This document shows, piece by piece, positions 59,500 through 64,000 of a stretch of DNA of 64,000 bases. Origin of the DNA: Nymphaea colorata (Eukaryota; Streptophyta; Magnoliopsida; Nymphaeales; Nymphaeaceae); the NCBI RefSeq assembly GCF_008831285.2, contig NW_022204616.1, positions 1-64,000 of the forward strand, read 5' to 3'. A model generated the notes under the pieces. The model ran no database searches. It saw only the letters and a list, made by a program, of their open reading frames with translations, and was not told the DNA's origin. Position numbers and translations under genes: made by a program. Position 1 is the stretch's first letter. Every line of letters begins with the position of its first letter.

Positions 59500-60754
59500 A
59501 TGAATAACCAAAACATCCTACAGAAGCTAAGCACACGTAAAATTGAGGTCTTGTTCATGGAAGATGAGTTCATTCATGACTAAATCAACAGATTCGATAG
59601 TATCAACGAAATTGAACTACAGTAACTCAAATAAACCTTTGAAGGAATAAGCTAGGTTTACTTCGACAATAATTATATAGAAGATCTTTCATTTCTATAG
59701 GGAATAGTCAACCTCAAAGTAGCCCATTTCAGTAAGCTTTTTATAATGCAGGTCATAACAACATATAAAATCTAAATAATTTGGAAGATCTGAAACAATT
59801 GACTGAACTTATCCTTGAAAATAATAAGATTATGTACCTTAATGGATTGAAGAACAAACGCTAACTAGTTTAGCTCAATTTGAGTAAAGATAGTCTTATG
59901 AAGATCGAAATCAACTCACATAATTGACGTTTTTCAAAGATATTGAAGAAGGTGACTTAGGAAAACTAAAAAATCTTTATATCAATGATAACGGCATCCA
60001 ATCTATGGATGGAATTTAGAAATTAGTCGGTCTCGTCAAATTGGATTTGTGTAAAGCATTCTTTATTTAGCTTTCAACCAGATTTAGGAAATAACACCTA
60101 TCTAAACACTCCTTTGCCTTTAAGATCTTGATCTATGTAAAAGATTCATTACTAAGCTGGAAATAAGATTAAAAAAATGAAGGGAATTTCCAATTTTGCC
60201 AATCTAAAAAGGCTTTATCTAAGTATTGTATATAATATGAAGATAACAATGAGATCTCTATCATCTCAAAGGAAGTTGTAAAATTCAATAAGCTTGCTCA
60301 CTTGAATCTGAGTGATAACAAAATCAAAAGAATCCAAAATCTAAACACAGGAAACTTCTCAAAGACTTTAAAAATATTGAATTTATGTATGTTTCTGCTT
60401 ATACAGCTTATAATAAGATCCAGAAAATGTAGGGCCTGGACACTCTTGAAGCTCTATAGCAACTCTTATTGAGTATATCTACTTTTATTTAGGTGATAAC
60501 GAAATCCAATCGATAAACAACTACCTAGATCTTGCCAATTTGCAAGTCCTTGATCTCAGTTTCAACTGCATTCAAGATTTGGACCTTGAAGATTTGGAGA
60601 AGGATCTTCCTTGCTTGAAAAAACTAAACCTCAGTATATTTTTCTTTACTTAGGCTCAAACATCATCAATAATACCGATGCAAATAGATCGAATTTGGCT
60701 TACCTCAACAAATTATTCGGAAATATCTTTGTTACCTTCAAGAAGGAGTTCTGA
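59500..60754 (+). CDS. Leucine-rich-repeat protein (SDS22-like) with intron in each repeat
   Basis: 371 residues. About ten LRRs of the 22-residue SDS22 type (LxxLxxLxLSxNxIxxIxxL). Seven introns of exactly 20 nt (59732-59751, 60051-60070, 60137-60156, 60223-60242, 60387-60406, 60473-60492, 60634-60653) all split the codon just before the invariant N of LxLS-xN, in phase 1. At about 59,930 one T seems to be missing (HN-L-TFFKDIEE). TAA/TAG fall at typical Glu sites (ME-GL, IE-KL, LE-DLDLS). Cytosolic scaffold or phosphatase regulator by family; a frame upstream of the ATG is open and may hold more coding sequence. Confidence 0.85.
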
Positions 60755-60888
60755 AATGATTGACTCTATGAGATTTTATCATCTAAGTAATGAATTTTGC
60801 AAGAAATCGATCCATAAGGGATCATATTGTATTCTTATCAAATGGATAGCTTTTATAAAAGGAATGAATAATCAAAAATGTGTGTTAA

Positions 60889-61302
60889 TCAGCTGTTTAA
60901 TATCTAAAGTAAGGCCTATTTGGATTTGCCCTCACTCATATCCTCGACCACTATCTTCGTCAATCTCATCAACTTCAGCTTTAATGTTGCATTTTCCTCA
61001 ATCAAATCTTTATGCTCTCGATAATCTGCATTTTTATCTTGGTTTTGCGAGCTTAAAATTCTCTTATTTTCTTTCCTCAACATCTAATTTTCTCTTTTAA
61101 CCTAATCCACCTCTCTCAGCCTGGCATACAGCTTTTCGAGCACTTTGTTAATATCGTCCTCGGTGCTTTGCGGAAGTTTCGGCTATTGCTATTTTAGCGT
61201 GACTACTTATTTTTCGTTCGAGTCGAAGATCTTCTTTCTTCTGCTTGGGGATGGAGTGCCTTGTTGGTTTGATTCCCTTAGCTCTGACAGATTCTAACGC
61301 AT
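60889..61302 (-). CDS. Coiled-coil protein, unknown function
   Basis: 137 residues: a polar basic N-terminus, then a long heptad-like coiled coil (KVLEKLYARLREVDEVKREN to LKLKLMRLTKIVVEDM). No known domain. It converges with the LRR gene (134 bp). The start is the first ATG; an upstream exon is possible. Confidence 0.55.
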
Positions 61303-61591
61303 ACTATATGAATAAATAATATAAGAAACCACGAAGATAAAAATTACATGCATTAATATGTTCTATCATAATTATCGAGGCATGTTGATCCGATGGCTAT
61401 TGCTTACCTCCATCCTTAAACACCAGAATTAATCAGATTTATCTTTTCATTCTCTTCATTGATGGTGCGTTTTTCTAAAAAGAAAGTTGCAATCAAAATT
61501 TCTTTAATAGAAGAGTAGAATATTAACCTTTTATGTTAATAATCTCAAGGGGATAAATTCCAATCCATAGTTATTTTATTTATATTGAAAA

Positions 61592-61837
61592 ATGAATTCA
61601 TTAGAGCGTGCAAAATAAAACGAAAAGCGTCGGTATTTTCTGGTCCTCAACGCTGACGGTACTCCTAAAAGTAGATTTGCCTTTCAAACAAAAGCCGAGA
61701 AGGAGCACTATGAGAGATGGGCTCGAGTTGAAAGGGAAAAAATGTTGATGATGCAACAACAAAAACTTTAGGAGGAGTCCACCTATGAACTATAGTTTTA
61801 ACCCTTCATCCCTAACTTCAATCCCAACGACCAGTGA
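61592..61837 (+). CDS. Small charged protein, unknown function
   Basis: An 81-residue frame. The helical middle (FAFQTKAEKEHYERWARVEREKMLMMQQQK) is followed by an aromatic/Pro/Asn tail (PFIPNFNPNDQ). It is open and read through by TAA/TAG. No family recognised; composition is natural for a protein. Confidence 0.5.
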
Positions 61838-61961
61838 TATATCATGTCCTTATTTTCTATCATTTATGATACATTCCGATCACCCTCTTAAAAGTCTGTC
61901 AATTTCTGATTGATTAGCCTTATCCAAAAATCTAAATCTTGATTTTTAATTTAAAAAATTA

Positions 61962-62105
61962 ATGCAAGCGGACTCTATGCTCTCACAAGTGAAAATGATG
62001 CAAATATCCTAGGAAAACTTCACAATCGCAGTATCATCCACAATAGGAAAAAAGCATCATTCAGAATGTTAAAAACCTTTGATCCATACATCTATTGTTA
62101 CTTGA
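61962..62105 (+). CDS. Possible 47-residue protein
   Basis: ATG 61962 to TGA 62103-62105, with Met/Ser/Gln-rich composition. No support beyond an open frame. The 320-bp region 61838-62156 otherwise shows no gene. Confidence 0.2.
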
Positions 62106-62156
62106 ATATAAGAAATCTTAATTTTCTTTTTATAAATACCACAAAATGATCACTTT

Positions 62157-62852
62157 TCATCTTCTAAAGTAGACCCTATAGTTTTTGGCAAAATACGACT
62201 GTTCTGTATAGTTTAAAACATCATAAATAGATATCTCCTGCCTCACAACATACTCAGAGATAAAAAGAATGCCAATCACCACCAAAATGATAAAATAAAG
62301 GATAATTACCGTTACCATTATAACCGTTGCTGTTGTATTCGGCATTATGATCTTTTTGATAGTCCCATCGGGATTACTCGAGGCGTATATGAGAAGACCG
62401 ATGAGGCTAATAAATAGAATGACGAATATTCCATAAGTTATTGCGAATTTTCTTATCTAAGTTTTGTATGATACGTAATTCCTCGAGAGCTCTTAGCAAT
62501 CAAATACCCTATTTTGCGTTAACCGATAATTAAACTCTGCATCGCAAAGTTAGCACTTCACTTTTATTTTCGGTTCCGTATCGAGTTTCCTTTTTATCCA
62601 TTCGGTAAGACATTTGGTATGCGTATATTTTACAGATCCAGTGCATTTGCAAGGAGTGATCATCCTTCCTTATTTTTCCCCCTACAGGCAGATCCTACAT
62701 TATTTTTGATTTTTTGCTCCAGAATTAGTGAGCTCGTCTATCAAATGCTTTTCCATCGAATTGATCGGAGCGTATCCGCTTGAGTCCTAGACATAACGTA
62801 TCGGAATGGTGCAAGAATCTGATGAATCCAGAGGCTAGGTGGGGCTTCGCAT
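62157..62852 (-). CDS. RING-CH (MARCH-type) membrane E3 ubiquitin ligase
   Basis: 231 residues. The RING-CH finger has C4HC3 order: CRICLEGEK, TPCKCTGS, H-T-K-C-L-TEW and CELC-DAEF, with C-E-L-C carrying TAA at the invariant Glu. After it lie two transmembrane helices (about 140-162, FVILFISLIGLLIYAS, and about 172-200, ATVIMVTVIILYFIILVVIG), as in MARCH proteins. These ligases ubiquitinate membrane proteins with E2 partners. The N-terminal region (1-45) is polar. Reading is uninterrupted from ATG 62850-62852 to TGA 62157-62159. Confidence 0.88.
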
Positions 62853-63023
62853 ATCACTTACGATAGTTTTCTATAATAAATGTATGGAAGGTCATAATAT
62901 ATATGCATTTTTAAAAATTAACAATAGAATAGATCTATTTGGAAAAAATTCGAATAATTTTGATAATCATCAGAATATTTATCCCACACACTAATCTTCA
63001 CAATTAATTTATAATCTTAAATT

Positions 63024-63547
63024 ATGAACTAAAGTAATCCCGAACCCTCCAACGAATAATCAGTCTCCGCCTCCACCCGAAGAATCCGCAAGAAATTCAA
63101 TATCTATATGTCTGAGACCTCAAAGTACAACCCCTTTGGACCGAACTCCATATCCTCAAGCTACGAATAGAAGAAGATCTACAAGTACAACTTGATGAAA
63201 GAATATATCAAGCTTACCACCAAGGATTAGCTTTACAAAGAGTATGAGCAAAGCAGGTTCCTCGGGACTATGATCCTGGGTCTTGTTGGAGGATACTTTG
63301 CTGCCTTTGCTCTCACGACGTATAACTAAGTTGATTTAGTTTAATAACTCGAGGCAAAAATTTGAAAACAGACCAGCCAGCCAAATGGGATTCACTCCTA
63401 TATGCAATTAGTATGACTTCAGGCTTCGGATATCAATATTTCGCCTCCCAAAAGAGATATAATACCAATGTCTGCGAGTATATCTTGAATAAATATCTAC
63501 CGCAAGCTATCGAAAATGGCTTCTAAGATTATGAAATCTCGAAATGA
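63024..63547 (+). CDS. Small membrane protein, unknown function, one frameshift
   Basis: 174 residues if one A is supplied at about 63,358 (an A5 run in GCAAAAATTTG). A polar basic N-terminus (RRIRKKFNIY) is followed by a transmembrane helix (FLGTMILGLVGGYFAAFALTTY, about 95-117) and possibly a weak second one near 150 (DSLLYAISMTSGFGYQYF). No known family. Without the added base the frame stops a few codons after the helix. Confidence 0.5.
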
Positions 63548-63565
63548 TTAATTATTACTTTGGAA

Positions 63566-63856
63566 ATGTTGCAAGAGTTGGATTTATTAATATGGGTAAA
63601 AGATATATTGATTGATTATTACTTGAAGAAAGGGTAACCGTCGCATTTCCATAACTATCTCATGTTCTTATGCTAATAAAAATATCACGTTCTTCGTGAC
63701 CTTGTAAGCTCTTTATTCTTTTTCAATGCTATTATTCAATAATTATATTTACTCAAAGAATATGGAAACTCCTCAGAAAGGTAAGAATTCTAGGAGGGTG
63801 ATAACAACAGCAGCAACCGATAAGCACGATACAATTTATTTCACAGGCGAAGATGA
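63566..63856 (+). CDS. Possible small protein or upstream exon
   Basis: A 96-codon frame, Leu/Tyr-rich at first (LDLLIWVKDILIDYYLKKG), less natural towards the end. A 55-nt GT-AG interval (63706-63760) would instead splice its first part in frame to the gene at 63762, removing the overlap. Undecided. Confidence 0.3.
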
Positions 63857-64000
63857 GAAAAGAAGCCGCATTAAGACATAGATTCATAATGACTTTACCC
63901 TCATCAAGAAGAAACTTGAATTTTAATCAGAAAAATCAAGGATGTGTGCATTAAAGAGTAAGAACCAACCAAAAATATAAGAAAATTATCGGAAAAACAT
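63762..64000 (+). CDS. Basic protein, truncated by the window end
   Basis: An open frame of at least 79 codons from ATG 63762 to the end of the window without TGA. Lys/Arg/Thr-rich (RRVITTAATDKHDTIYF, KRSRIKTEIHNDFTLIKKKL). It may be the main exon of the gene whose upstream exon is at 63566. No domain recognised. Confidence 0.4.

Noticed and set aside
140-64000. UAA/UAG = Gln (standard ciliate code)
   Set aside because: Reads through equally well, but conserved columns (Dus TEM, RING-CH CELC, SphK MHE, LRR Glu sites) call for Glu. Tyr (Mesodinium code) fits these columns even worse.
1-64000. tRNA, rRNA, CRISPR, insertion sequences or viral genes
   Set aside because: Looked for by eye on both strands; nothing beyond the telomere repeat and genes was found. 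Short structured RNAs could be missed without a covariance search.

Overview
The window is the end of a macronuclear chromosome of a ciliate, most likely a peritrich (Oligohymenophorea). It opens with 11 tandem CCCCAA telomeric repeats. TGA is the only stop codon used. TAA and TAG occur inside nearly every gene, and at positions I recognise as conserved they fall where glutamate is expected: the Dus YT-E-M motif, the sphingosine kinase GDGLMH-E motif, the RING-CH C-E-L-C motif, the HP1 V-E start of the chromodomain, the Ku80 K-E-A start, and several leucine-rich repeats. This fits the peritrich nuclear code (UAA/UAG = Glu) better than the Tetrahymena/Paramecium code (Gln), and all translations below use Glu. 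Introns are tiny: 28 of the roughly 32 I could resolve are exactly 20 nt, nearly always GTA...(T/C/A)AG.

Layout. 0.1-4.1 kb, mostly minus strand: sphingosine kinase, a GNAT acetyltransferase, small proteins, a coiled-coil protein, a LITAF-like zinc protein. 4.3-14.2 kb, mostly plus: a membrane protein, an active-looking rhomboid and its tandem pseudoprotease copy, an SP-RING protein (minus), Ku80 and two large proteins of unknown function. 14.2-21 kb: HP1-like chromodomain protein and a 1,965-residue cysteine-rich membrane protein. 21.3-28 kb: a basic protein, a dual-specificity phosphatase, a guanylate-binding-protein GTPase and a poorly resolved stretch (26.4-28.4 kb). 28.4-43.3 kb: an almost unbroken minus-strand run with a 1,486-residue multi-pass membrane protein, three C2-domain-like genes, striatin and a dihydrouridine synthase. 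43.6-64 kb: visibly more AT-rich, with a C2H2 protein, a DUF3761-like protein, a 2,886-residue giant (possibly dynein-heavy-chain-like), a RelA/SpoT-like zinc protein, a leucine-rich-repeat protein with an intron at the same place in seven repeats, a RING-CH ubiquitin ligase and small proteins.

The genes are housekeeping, signalling, trafficking, cilium/cortex and chromatin genes packed with gaps often under 60 bp. I saw no operon, CRISPR array, transposon, rRNA or tRNA. Several otherwise intact genes need one extra base to stay open, usually at an A-run. This looks like missing bases in the assembly, although programmed frameshifting is possible.
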